Source: Cricetomys ansorgei (Eukaryota; Chordata; Mammalia; Rodentia; Nesomyidae). From it: a stretch of DNA of 64,000 nucleotides. Of this stretch, positions 24,501-38,900 are shown piece by piece (the first letter of the stretch is position 1; each line of letters opens with the position of its first letter). Both the position numbers and the translations under genes were made by a program. Below the pieces are notes generated by a model that was not told where the DNA came from, ran no database searches, and saw only the letters and a program-made list of their open reading frames with translations. The stretch covers positions 63,329,501 to 63,393,500 of the forward strand of contig JAMJFZ010000107.1 in NCBI GenBank assembly GCA_026225945.1. The letters run 5' to 3'.

Positions 24501-26929
24501 TGTGCCTGAGGACAGGGTGATGGCTGCACTCCTGGGACTCCGGTGAGGGTTGGAAAGACACGCGGGACTCATGAAAGCCACTGCCCTGGACTGCTGGGGC
24601 ACCGGGAGCACCGGGAAAGGTGGCGAAGGGCCAAGGCACTAGGTGTGATGAGGCAAAGAGAACTAAAGAACAGCTGCCACTGGTACACAGCCAGAGAAGA
24701 AGGTGGCCCTCCCTCTGCACTGCCTACAAAGAAATTTGAGTCCAGCTGAGTTGATACCAAAGAGTTAAATACTGCAGAGAAAAAGCTTCCATTTGTTACA
24801 GTACAAACACAGAACCTGGAGCTGAGAGGCAGCCCTCATTCCAAATCTCTTTGCTCAAAAGAGCAAAGGGCACTGCTCAAGTTCACTCAGAGTTATGGCA
24901 AGACCAGGAATAGAGTCTATTTCTTGGACCCCAGGACAGCCTTTTCTCTCTGCACGTTGCTCTGAACATAGCTTTGATGTTCACATCCCCCCTCAACCTG
25001 TGCTCACTAGAGGGTTCTATTGTTAGTTAGAAGATCATCTACATAGGCCCTTCTTACTTCCATTCCTCGAGCCCGGTTCACTAAACAGTACACCTCTGTG
25101 AGTGACATGATTCCCCCACGCTCCTGTCAAATAGGAGAGGAAAACAAGGATTAACATTAGGATTCGCAGCACTCATAATCTGAATGAAATCACAAATCAG
25201 AACATTCTTGAAATTCTTCTAAAATGCTGTATTTATACACAAGACAGCCTGTTTGCATACGTCATGATATTTCAAATTCTGTGTATGGACTTCAATATCA
25301 TTTAAGTGAAAAGAGGAAACTACGCCATGTTTAAAAAAGTGAACTTAGTCTTTTTGGCTGCCGACATATGATTCAAATTAAGAAAGACCTGAGAACTTAG
25401 GGGCCACGGGGGCCATGGCCACAGCCACACTGGCAAGTACCGGAAGCACCCGAAGGCCAGGGTAATGCTGGCAACATGTATTCCCACAGGGTACTTCAAT
25501 AAGCATCACTCTGGTTAATTCAGGAAGGTCAGGATGAGGCAAAAGCACGTAGGAGGGACCAGAGCCTCTGCCAAGCTCTCATCCTTGGAAACTGTGGGCG
25601 TCAATCATGATCAGACTCAGGCAAATGCAGCCACAGATAAATAAACCTGTAGCCTCTCCCATCCCTGGCGAGTGCTGGAGAACCACTCAGACTCCTCAGC
25701 GGGAGAGCTGAGAAGAAGGTTAAAGGCACTGCGGACAGTGTGCCCTGGTTGCCTGAAGTCTCAGAGGAAGGCCCATTAAATGCTCGCAAATTTTTATGAG
25801 AATTTAATGTTTTGAGTAATTTCAGGCAATAAAGGAAAAAAGTATGGAGTTGAATGATACCATAATTTTGCAAACCCTAATGAAGGAATAATATATCCAG
25901 GTAATGACTGTCAGTGGCTGCTAACTATCTAGCTAGCTATGTATATTTGGATGTAGATGTGTGTGTATGCATATATACGTGTAGGTAGGTAAATAGATTA
26001 TAGATAGAAAGATAGGTAGATAGACAGATACTACACACCTATCGATAGAAATGCCCAACACCCCATATGAAATATTCTTGTCTAAAAAGCTCCTATTTAT
26101 AATAGTTTACAGGGAACTCAAAGGATAGCAAATATGTTACTACTACATAGTCGGTTAAACTGTACTCTGTAGGATAAACTACTAGTTCAAGAAAGAAGTA
26201 GGAATTAAAAAAAAAAAAATGTGGGTCTGGGGATACAGCATAGTGATAGAATGTTTGCTTAGGATGTACAAGACCCTGTGTCCCTCCATCAGCACAAAAA
26301 ATCTAAAACCAAAACAACCACCAGAAGGTAGAAAGGAAGGAAGGAAGGAAGGAAGGAAAGAAGGAAGCTGAGAATTTAATGAACCAGTTGTAATGTATCT
26401 GGATGTGAAAAAGCAAACTGTAAGAGCAAATGTGAGCACCAACTAGGCATTTGACATTACGGATTTTTAGCGTTTTATCTAACAAGTAATACCATAGCTG
26501 TGCTTAAAGGAGCCTTCTATCATTATAGGTATTAAAATATTTGTATATAAGATGATCTGGAATTTGCTTTAAAATAATTCTGAGTGAGGATGTTATATAA
26601 TATATACTAATGAGCTAGATGATAAGCACATAGGGATTTGCTATATTACTTATTTTGGCGTATGTTTGAAATACATCTTAAAAGTGCTTTACCACAGTAT
26701 ACTATACGAAGTATGCAATGTATACATAGTATACAGAACTATTAACAGTACACTATAAAGATGAGATATAGGCCAGGCACAGTGGAGAATGCCTTTAATC
26801 CCAGCAGGAGGCAGAGGTAGGCAGATTTCTCAAGACCAACATAGTCTACATAGTGACTGCAAGACACAGAGCTCTAAGACAGCCAGGGCTATGTAGAAAG
26901 ATCCTGTCTCAAACAACAACAACAAAAAG

Positions 26930-26961
<32 letters not shown>

Positions 26962-29900
26962 AGAAAAAGAAAAAGAAAAAGAAAAAGAAAAAGAAAAAGA
27001 AAAAGAAAAAGAAAAAGAAAAAGAAAAAGAAAGAAAGAAATAGCCAGGTATGATGGTTCATGCTTATAATCCCAACCTTAGAGAGGCAGAGGTAGGAAGG
27101 TGGTGAGTTCAAGGCCAGCCTTGGCTACAGAGTGAGATCATGTCTCAAAAATAAACAAATGAAGAAATAGATGAGAGAGAAACCTATTTATACAGAGAAA
27201 GATCTTTTGAAAACAGGAAAAACTCATCATCAAACAGATTTACAAAAGTTTAAACATCTGAAATGGAAATTGAAAGCAATTTTGAAAATTATAGTCAAAA
27301 GCTAATTAATGAGTATACTAAGCTAATTTAATATTCCTGGGAGAAAAAAAAAAAGTCATTTAATGTTAACTGTACCGTGAAAACAGCTAGGGGACTGAGA
27401 TTTCTGATGACGTGGAAATGAGTTAGCACAGTTTTGGGGTTTGGTTTTACCTACCTCTAAAGGTGCCTGCAATATTCCAGCCAGCTGTTTGGCTAGCTGC
27501 ATGTGGTACTGTGTACCTGAGCCATAGGTTTCCCTGGTAACTGGGTTGGCTATTCCCATACTCAGCAAGTAGGACTTAAACCTGATGGTCTATAAGAGAG
27601 GGAGGAAAACACATCAATAGGTTCTGTACAATTAGTCTCTCCTCACAGTGTTTGAAATTCATCATCATAAACTCAACGTGGCTCAATTACTTCTCAATAT
27701 ACCCATGTCTTCTACTGTGCTTCCATGCTGTGAACTACAGGGCAGTGAACTTCTTAGCTGTTCCTTGAAGCAATACAATTATTCTCCTTCCTTTTACCCT
27801 AATCTGTCATACTGTTAATTTTCAAAGTTTTATGTGAGAGAAAAGTTAGGTAATAATTATACTTAATGCTAACACTAAAACTTACAAAGGAAAAACGGAT
27901 ATGATCAGATTATAGCCAAGCTTCATAAAACAGACATCAGATACAGATATGGATGAAACAGCTACTCTTTAGACATTTCAATGGCTTTATTTTCTACACT
28001 GTAAGAAAGAACACCTTGAATATAACCTTGAGATAACCTTGAATCCTTGTAAGATTAGCAAAAAAGAATATAACCAACTTCCTCCTTAGCACTTTCACAT
28101 GCAAGAATCATGAGAGTAAGGAAGCAAGGTCAGGGAGGTGGCTAGCGGCAGCTGTGCTTGCCACCAAACTGAACACCTGAATCCAGTGCCCAGGACCTGC
28201 ACTGTGGAGGGGGAGAACCAATTCTTGCAAGTTGTACTCGGACCACTACAGGCATGCCCCGCACAGCTCACCCCATAGATGAATAAATGTAATCTAAAGA
28301 AAGTTCAGAAGGCAGCCAACTGTGAGGAGCTCAGGTGCAGCTCAGTGGGAGGGAGGGAGAACTGGTCAACCGCAGGCTATCCCTGCATCCTCTCCGGTGT
28401 CTGGCACTTTAAAGGTAAGAAACCCTCCTCACCTCGTCCTCTGTGACATCACCTTGTTTCTCTTTAATCTTATTAGCAATTGATTTTGATAACTCCACCA
28501 TTTCCTTAGCCTGTAACAGAAAAGACAAAGAATCGTCTAAGAAAATATACCTTCAAGATCACCATGGCTGAACGTGAGCGGAGCATGTGACACATACCTT
28601 GATCATTAGCTTGCTAAGGTCTTCAAAGGCCTGAAATGAGAAATGAAATTTGCACTGCAATCTTTTTGAAGAAGTAAAATGTTTTGAAACAATGATACAA
28701 ACATGAAATTTTCTTATAAATATCAATTTATTATTAATTGTGAAAGCAACACATCTACCTCATTTTCAAAATCTACCTTAAGAAATCATAAACTTCCTCA
28801 AACTACAACCAAACTTTTCATAAGTTATTATTTACTGTCCTTGGACACATATAAGAAAATCTGGAGAAAGGGCAGTTAAGAGCAATGGCTGTTCTTCCAA
28901 AGGACCTTGGTTCAATTCCCAGCACCCACATGGCAGCTCACAGCTGTCTGAAATCCGTCAGTTCCAGGGGATCTGACACCCTCACACAGACACACATGTA
29001 GGCAAAAACCAATGCACATGAAATAAAAAGAAAATAAAATTAAAAAGACAATGTGGATCTGAGGTGTGGCTCAGTGATAGCGTGTTTCTGGCGTGGTGAG
29101 GTCCTGGGCTGTGCCGTCAGTAACACACAAACACACTTACACAGAGTGAAAACAGTCAATGGTTTTTCCTGATAGGAGATCAAAAAACAAAGACTGTAAA
29201 AAGCTTTCCAGGTTGAAAATGAGAACACCCAGCTACAGGAAAACTTTTTTTGGACATAATTATTTTGGAAGTAATGCAGGTGTGACTTAACTGACTGAGC
29301 CTTAGCCTCTGAATGTTAAACCACAACACCTACATTTTTGTATACCAGAGCTACTGCACAAAAAGCATCCAAATACCACCCAAACATATTAAATAAAACC
29401 ACTGCAGCAAATGGCTACTTCAAAGGCTTCTTCGAATTGAATCAGATATGTTTCTAATAAACTTTCAGGTTATTGAAAATAAACTGTAGAATTTCTCCAC
29501 TAAGTGCTGTGCATGGATACTTTTTTGAAAATCAATTCAGCAGCTTGGCATTTAGTGGAAACTCAATCCACACAGTGCTCTCACATACACAATTGTGGCT
29601 CTGCTCAGCTGTGCCCATCTGCAGGAAAGTATCTCCACCTGCAAAGACTTTTTTTCTTTTGTTCAAAGACTAGTGCCCCAGCAGACCTTTATAGCCAGCT
29701 CACTGAGCTAACACTGAAGCAAAAGGAGCGTGCACACACCTCACAGGAATTTCCTCAGATAAACAAAGGCCTAGACCCTGGGTTCTTATCAGCAAGAGCC
29801 AGCAGATGCAGGAAGCCCTTTGTGGGAGGCTCCGGGCACCAGCTATGAAATGGAGTCAACTCTAACATTTAAATCACACACCAACCTAGTTTTCAAAGCT

Positions 29901-32900
29901 GGGACAAAGGCATATGGTGCAAACTTGGATTTTTACACTGACTACACCAACTATTAATAGATCTGTTTCACTTGTGTAAGTAAAAACAGTATGAAGAAAA
30001 TCACTATTGTATATTTTCATAGAAAAAATACTAAAATGCTGAGTTTACACAGAATACATCCTTTATCACTTATAACCAATAAAAGTGAATAAAAAAACCA
30101 CAGTGCCTTAAAAGGATTGGCTACAAAATGTTTGAAGTAATTATAAAGCACAAACAAAAGCTTCTTTGCTTTTGTCCCTGTTATTATTCTAACTTTAGAA
30201 TCAGCAAACTATCAGAAAAATGTGTGGGGAGGTATGTACAACAGAAATCAGAGGCGGATAGGTGCACACACCCGTCTACCATTATGGCCTCCGGTTTGCG
30301 AGCGTATCTTCCACAGCACAGTCAGATTTCCATGCCATGCTGTGGAAACGGCACCTGTCCTAAAGCCACAGACACCAAGTGCTGTCTGCCAGGACTGCCA
30401 GTCACTGCTCTGGCTGTTCATTTCATTAATTGTTCAGTATTAATATTAATATAATTCAGTGTTTGAATTTTCTGTTTCAATACTGGGGATTCTAGAAGAG
30501 CTGCACACCCCAGCTCTTCCCCCAGAACCGCTCTTGTCCCCGTTGGCACTGCTAAGACCCACTCATTTTTCTGGCCTCCAATTCCACCGTGCTGCTGTTA
30601 GCAGGTCTCCCTTGACCCCAGCAGACACTCAGGGCCATGTCTCGGGTCCCTTCTGGATCCTGAGTGTTTGCATCCTAAGGCGTGTCTCCCATGCCAATAA
30701 CGCCAGTCTGCCTGCTTGCCTAGTGCACTATCTCGGTAGCCACAGCTCCTCATGCAGGTCCGAGGTGCAGAGAACAAGAACTATTTCCTAAATAAATCAG
30801 TCTCTACGACAGAACATAATGTCTGTGGAGAATTCTTTGAGGTGTGGGAATCCGCGAAAATGAAAATAATTTACTTCCTGAAATGGAATAATTTATTTCA
30901 TCAATTAAGAAAGATTTTATTTTGAACATCACAACCAAAAAAAAATATATATATATACAAATAATAGAAAAACAGTTCACTATTCCATACTCTCTCCGTA
31001 AGAAACACAAGACTGCAACAGCAGCAGCCACGTTAAAACAGCCCGAGTGAGGCAGGTCTGCTGCAGGAAACGGGAGACCGTGGAATTTTAGGAAAACTAA
31101 AAGGATTCTAAATTACAGAATGGAGCTAGTCAACAATGGCAGCTATTTAAGGATTACCTCAGAAATGTTTTTGTCAGTTTCTTTTCTTTTTTCTTCGAGT
31201 TTCCTTTCGATGCCTACAATTCCTACAGCTCTTACTCTTCCTGGCTGGGGGTGAAAACAAGAGAAAAAAACCAAGTAGATCATAAAACATACAAACGGAA
31301 AGGAAACAAAACCTTTTGTAAACTACACTGACTTTTCAAAGAGGGGAAAGAACCTACAGGAAAAAAAAAAACAAAAACCAGCATACAATTACATCTAGTT
31401 TCCTCTCAAAACATTTGTCTCTTTCTGGTTGTACATGATGAATGACCTTCAAATATTAAAGGAAAAAATAAATATATAACCAATGGCATGTATGTTTTTC
31501 TCTGTATTTTAGGTAAAATTAAGTTTCTTATTCATTTTTTTATTCTTTGGATATCTAACACAAAATAGATATTTAGTAATTTATCAAATGTATAAAAATA
31601 TGCAGATAAAATTCCTGTACTTGACAAGTTTTTCTGTGTGTTTCTTTTTTTCTAGACAGGGTTTCTCTGTTGTAACTCTGGCTGTCTTGGAACTCACTCT
31701 GTAGACCAGGCTGGTCACAGAGATTCGCCTGCCTCTGCCTCCCCAGTGCTGGGATTGAAGGCGTGTGCCACCACTACTATTTTTTAGGTTTTCTGAGACA
31801 GGGTCTCTCTATGTAGCCCAGGCTGTCCTGGAACTCACTATATAGACCAGGCTGTCCTTGAGCTCACAGAGATCTTCCTGCCTCTGTCTCTCAAATACTG
31901 GGGTTAAAGGTAAGCACTACCAAACATGGCCAGAGTCTTCTTGAAGAATATGTAAGTACAGAGATGAAAACATTTATCAGCTAGGCCTTGTGGCTCATAC
32001 CTGTAATCCCAGTACTTGGGAGAACCACTTCAAGACTAGGGTCAGCTGGGCTACGCACAAGGTTTAGGTCACCTTGTCTTAAGAAAACAAACAAGGGGCT
32101 GGAGAGATGTCTCACTGGGTTAAGAGCTCTGGCTGCTCTTCCAAAGGACCTGGGTTCAATGCCCAGCACCCACACAGCAGCTCACAGCTGTAACTCCAGC
32201 TCCAAGGGATTTGCCACCCTCAAGCATGCAGGCAAAACACCAATGCACGTGAAATAAGAATAAATAAACTGAAAAAAGAACCCAGCAACTTTTTTTTTTT
32301 TTTTTAAAGGAAAACAAAGAAGAAGACAGTACATTTACAAATGGCTTTAAACATACCTGGGGTCCTTTATTAGTTTGTAATGACTGGGAAACCGGCACAT
32401 TCTCCCATCTTCTCTGTGTCATCTCTTCTGATAGACGCCTGTAGAACTGTGATGTGTATGCAGACACTTGATTCAGTCCATGGCGGCCATCACCCACATC
32501 ACTAACCTATTTCTTTAGTATAGAGTTCTGCTCAGTCGTCAGTAACAAGACTAGGCCCCTCAGACATCAAGGGAAGTCAAAAATTGTTTTGTAGGATCAG
32601 CTTCAGAAAGCACAAAGAAATCAGAACGTATACCGAAGCGGGCCTTCCGTTCAGAGGAGTGCTCTCCTCATGACAAGGGTCACTGAAGTGACTGTCCTTG
32701 CTTTAAACAATCCTACATGTGTGGGCGATTTCATCCTATACTTAAACAAACAAAAAAAACCTAAAAAAATACAATTTTTCCATAAAAGCAGCGAAGAATA
32801 ATTTGTCTACTTAAAATAAAAGGTAAAAATTAGGGACAGGCCATGCAGTAGCACACGCCTATAACCCCAGCAGGAGAGTCAGCTCTAGGCTATCCTCAAC

Positions 32901-35900
32901 TACATAACAAATTCAGGGCTACGATACCATGGGCTACATAATACTCTTTCAAAAAAAAAACAAAATTAGGGACAAAATGTGGCTAGGCTTACAAAAAAAA
33001 AAAAAAATCAATATATTTTCCAGCTACGGTGAAAACAACTGTGGCCAGTCACTTACTTGGCTCTGAAACTTGTCAGCTCAAGTTGCTGACAGGGAGATGG
33101 ATGCATCTGCATGTGTCTTAAGAACTAGTGTCCAGCGACTTCCTAATTAGACCCTCTAAACTGCGATAGTGGGGTGTCCTACTGGGGTCAATCTGTACGG
33201 AGCTAACCAAGATCAGCCGCCTGGTCGAGAGCTTTCAGATAGGCTGGCTTAATCAATCCCTTCCTGCCTGTAGCTTGTCAGCTAAGGCTTCACTGGCAGC
33301 TGGGTGCTAATCACTGAGCCTTAGCAGGCTTCCAGCTTCGGATGCGGTAACCACACCCTCCTGCTGTTCACTTTTTTATAAGGCTCAAAACAGAAATAGG
33401 TTTCTTGTCATTGTCATTGTTGCTTGTAAAAATGTGGTTAAGAACCTGGTATGCTCCATATACTGTCTTCCATCATGTTGCCAGACAACACACACTTTTT
33501 GAATCCAATTGTACTCAGAAGGAAGCTTACCTCAATCTGGCCGTGTTCTTTGAAGGAGAGTTTGATGTAGGAATTCTTACTGCTCTGGAATGGGCCAGGC
33601 TCTTTGTTAGGAGGGGCCGGGTGAAGATGAACCACAATTTTGGCACTAATGAAACAGCAAATATGTTGACCATTTTTTAGAATCACTAATTCTGTTTACA
33701 TAGTTTTTCATCTACTTATTTACTTATTTATGTATTTTTTTGAGGAGGGATCTCACTATATAATCTGGCAAGCCTGGGACTTCCTATGTAGTCCAGGCTA
33801 GCTTCCAACACAGAGATCCATCTGCCTCTGCCTCCTACATGCTGAAATTAAAAGTGTGTAACACTACAACAAGCACTATTTTTAAACTTCTGTCCTATTT
33901 CAAATCACTCTTAAATTCATATAGAAGCAATGGATTTCCTACATGACCTTCTTTTGTAATTTATATTCAGGATCATTAAAGCTGCAACAATTAAATTTAT
34001 AAGGTATGAACTAAATCTATGTAGATGAAATAAAAGTATCGTTTTAGAAATGAATTAAAGTTTATAGTATTTTGACTAGGGTTCCCATCTACATCTACAG
34101 AGCTGTCATCTGAGGTTATGAGGGCATTGTCATTTCTGCCAAAGCATTCTACCTTACTTGAAAATAACATGTGAAAAGTTATCTGTAAAATGAGCTGCCT
34201 GGTATTTTTTAAAGCCCATCAAACACTGACATTCTACAGTGTCATCTGTTGGAAACTGCCACTCAGGCAGCAGCATGGTCTAGAAGACCCAACAGTAAAA
34301 ACATCTCTCAAAACACTGCCGACCTTAGGAGATGAGCTACTGCTGTGTTTGTGAGTAGCATCATCTCCAGTACCAGTAAACACATGACCAGACATGTACT
34401 TCACCAGGTATTCATCAGGGTCTAGTCTGGTGACTCACCTGAGCCTGCCATGCACCATGCCCCAACCCCGTATCTAGACACTTCAAAAAGGAAAGACATC
34501 CCACGCTCATGGATTGGTAGAATTAACACTGTGAAATGACCATCTTACCAAAAGCTATTTACAGATTCAATGCAAGCTCAATCAAAATCTCCATCTCACT
34601 CTTCATAGAAACAGAAAAACAAACAAAAAAACAAACAAAAACTAAAATCCTAAAATTCATATGAAACCACAAAAGACCGGATAGCCAAAAAGTCTTGAGC
34701 AAAAAGAACAGTTCTGGAGGGGTTACTATTCCAGATCTCAACACACATTACATGCGGACCAACGGAACGAAACTGAAGATCCAAAAGTGCGTACATACCA
34801 CTTCAGCAACTTAATATCTGACAAAGAGAACATCTCTAACAAATGGCACCAGGAAACCTGGATGTCTACACACAGGGTGACTCAGACCCACGTCTATCAC
34901 CGAGTGAAAACTAACTCCAAATGGATCAAAGACATAAACGTGAAACACTGAAACTGCTAGAGAAAAACAGGCAGGGCACTCCATGACACAGGTGTAGGGA
35001 AGGACTTTCTGAGGAAGACTCCATTTGCCCAGGGCTTGAGGCCAACAATTGACAACTAAAAAGTTTCTGCACAGCTGAAGAATCAATTGGTCACGTGAAC
35101 AGGAAGGCCACAGAATGAGAGAATCTTTGTCAGCTACACACCTGAAAAACGATTACTATCCACAATATATACAGAACTCAAAAAACAGAATAAAAAAAAA
35201 CATTAAAAAAAAACACACTTGGGATCTGAACAGAGTCTTCCTAAAAGATGAAAAGAATGTCTAAGAAATATCCCCTAAAATGCTTATTTTCCCTAGCAAT
35301 TAGGGAAATACATCAAAGCAACTTTGAGATTTCATCTTACAGCTAACAACAAATTCTGGAGGGGTACAGGAAAAGGGAACCCCCATTCACTGCTGGTGGG
35401 TTGCAATCTGGTGCAGCCACTCTGGAAATCAGTGTGGAAAACCCTCAAGAGCTAAAAGCAAATCTGCTGTATGACCCAGCAGATCAGCCATGTTCGTTGC
35501 TGCTCTATTCACAGTAGCTAGGAAAAGGAAACGACCTAAATGTCCTTCAACCAACTGACAGATAATGAAAATGTGGTACACAATATACAAATAGTATTTA
35601 GCAGGAAAGAAAAATGAAGTCATGAACTTTGCAGGTAAGTGGATGGAACTATAAAATATCATATTGATTGAAGTAACTCAAACCCAGCAAGACAAATATC
35701 AATATTCTCTCTCATCGGAGGCCCCCAACTGCTTCTGGTTCTTTAGTGTGAGTTTATATCCTGGAGTAACTGTGGAAACCAGGAAAATAAGAGGGACTGA
35801 GGTGGCGGGGAGGGGCGCTAGAGAGGGCATTCTAAGGCCAGGGCACAGCTGACCTGGAGTGGAAAATGGGACAAATGGGGCCAGTGACTGTAACTAGGGG

Positions 35901-38900
35901 AGTAAAGGGAGAAAATACAAAGGAAGGGGGCAGGATGGTAGAAAACAGTAAAGGTATCTGAAAAATTAGAAGGAAACGGTATTATTACTTATCTACCTAA
36001 GCGTACTTACAATACATATAAGTCTGTCTACACACACACACACACACACACACGCTCCTGAGCTGATAATGCTCCCCCTCTACAGATCCACAGGCTAACA
36101 AGAGCCCCACCACCAGGCATGAGAAGCCCTGTTTTGTCGGTCAGGGTTGTCTAATAGACCCCCAAAACAGCATAGCCCATTGCAGTTGCCCTTAGTTGTC
36201 TCCCAGGTGGGAGGTACGTCCCTATTGCTGAAGACACCATGCACATCAGACATACCATCTGGAGGACCCAAGATGGTTCTGACTTGAAAGTCTCCTCCCT
36301 GATAACTAGTTTTTCATGGTACCAGAGGTGACATACTAAAGAAGCAACCAAGAGTCCTACCCAGCTATGACAACTGCGGACCATTAACAATTACCAGCAT
36401 GGAGTGATAACTCTAAGGCAATAGGGTTATCAATAGTTATCAGTATCAGCAAGTTACCAATATGAATGGTTCATTCCCTCAGATGAGGTGTTCCTGAGTT
36501 TAAATGCCGAATGACAGGCACACACATGAAAGACAAGTGGTGTGAAGTTACATAGAGGGAGAGCAGGGCCACGTTACTTATTAACAAGAATATCACAGCA
36601 AACCTGACTACTTTATCCAGACTTTAAGAATGAACATAAGGCAGAAAACGACATGAAGGCACCTACTGACCCATAGTGGCTTTTGTGAATAAAGACCATA
36701 GGACCTCACCTCTTCCCAATTCCAGCCGCCTGTTCCTCAATAAACACGATCTGGGACAGGGGAATGGCCATGCAGCACTCCTAAGAGGAAATCGACAGAA
36801 AAGAAGGTCCATGACATGTGCCGGCAGATCGAGTTCAACAGCACCAGGACACCGTTCTCCTGCGAGGAACTTAAACGCAACAGTGCTGTATTCCTTACAC
36901 ACGCTGCTCCCTCTCGACCAGGGCCGGGAGGCACACACCTGGCAAGGGCCGTGCCATGGCTACACTTCTGGTCTCCTCCGTAAACCTAATTTATATATAC
37001 ATTTAAATAAAGTTCAAACAAAATTTAAATAAAATTCTGTGCTGCCATTTTGGTGCATCAGAGAACATAAGGAGAGTTTTAACAGCAGGTGCAGGACTGG
37101 CAAGATGAGTTAGCAGGAAAAGGTGCCTGCCCCAAAGCCTAAACCTGGCTTCTTTTTATTAATAGTATTAATTGTACAAATTAATACACTTTTTAAAACA
37201 ATTATTTGTTTTGCATGTGTGTGCACAGGCATGCATGCACACGCATGCTGAAACCCCATCGTGCGTGTATGGGCGTCAAAATTGCAAACACCAGTTCTCT
37301 CGCTCTACCACGTGCTGTCTGGGGACAGAAGTCAAGTCCTTAGTTTTGGAGGCAAGCTCCTTTACTGGTGGAGTCATCTCAGTGGCCACAGTGGGTTTCA
37401 CATTAACATTTCCAAATGTGAATACATCACTCACCAATCACATCCATCTTCCCCGCAACCTTCCTGTCCCGTTCCTGCCTATACGACCTCTTCATTTGAT
37501 AACCAAAGGGTTACACTAAAATTAATTCATCAAAATCCAGATTCAGAATACCCCATCTAAAGATTTCTGTTCTGCACATTGCAGCGCCAAAGGAGGCAAT
37601 ATCACCCCTAAGAGTGATCCTTAAAGGACAAATAAGGACAAAAAGTCAGATACTGCGATGGTTAGCACTCTTCCAAAGGATGCATTACGGTTTACAGTTC
37701 ATCTTGCGTGAAGTTTATGGTGGGGGCTGGAGAGACGGCTTAGAGGTTAAGGGCACCCAGGTTCAATGTCCAGCACCCACATGGCGGCTCAGAACCATCT
37801 GTAACTCCAGTTCCAGGAGATCAGAGCCCTCTTCTGACCTCCACAGGTTCTGCACACACATGGTACACAGACATAAATGCTGGCAAAACAGTCAGACTCA
37901 TAAAATAAAAAATAAATGAATAACTCTGTTTTGTAAAACAGAGTTCATGGTGACGGGGAGTATAGCGAAGAGGTGAAAACACATGCTTCCAGCATGAGCT
38001 CTGTCTGCATCACCAAGACTCAGCCAGCCAGCACAGCTGAGGGTGCTGAATGACCAGGAGAAGGAGAATACAGACTAGGCAGCTGCTCCTACTGACAGCT
38101 GGAACTGGCAAGTTAAAACTCTTTGAAATAAAATTATCACTCTATCTACAACCTGTAAAAGCAGGGTGAGGAGTCTCTTCCTGAGGGATGTAGAGGAAGG
38201 TGAATGCCTGCAGCAGACCACGCCTGCATGCAGCAACCTGGCAGAACAGGCTGTTCAGAGGACATGCTGTCTGTTTAAAAGTCCTGCACCACCGATGAGA
38301 GACTTGCTCTTAACCTCCTCCCCTCCATTGAGGCCTCTGTGGGAGAGTGACTTGGTGGTATTGGAAAGCCTAAGAATTAAGCCTCACAGCACTCTGGAGG
38401 CAGAGGTGGGTAGAACTCTCTGAGTTTGAGTCCAGACTGGTCTATACAGCAAGTTCAAAGTCAGAGTCTAAGGTAAGATCCTGTCTCATAGCAAAACAAA
38501 AACAAACAAGAGAAAGCAAACTTAAAGTCTTGAATGGGGGGAGCTGAGGGTGCAGGTCAGTGGTAAAGCAGGCACTTAGCATAGTCAGGCCCTCAGTTCC
38601 AGTTCAACTCCCAATTCACAAAATTAACTGAACAAACCCCAGAATACAGGCTAAAAGCTGTCTCTTACATTGTTCTTCTGGTCTCTCCAAATCAGTCGGT
38701 GTGTACTAAGAAGAAGAGTCCCAGCATCAAATTTTATCTGAAATGATAAGATCATTACAAAATATCAGTATCAATCCATATTATCCAGATTTCCTTACCC
38801 ACTAAGCATACATTATGAAATTATGAAACATTTTAGAACAGTTAATCACAAATTTAAAAGAAGCAAAGTTATATACTTCATAAATATAAACTATATATAC

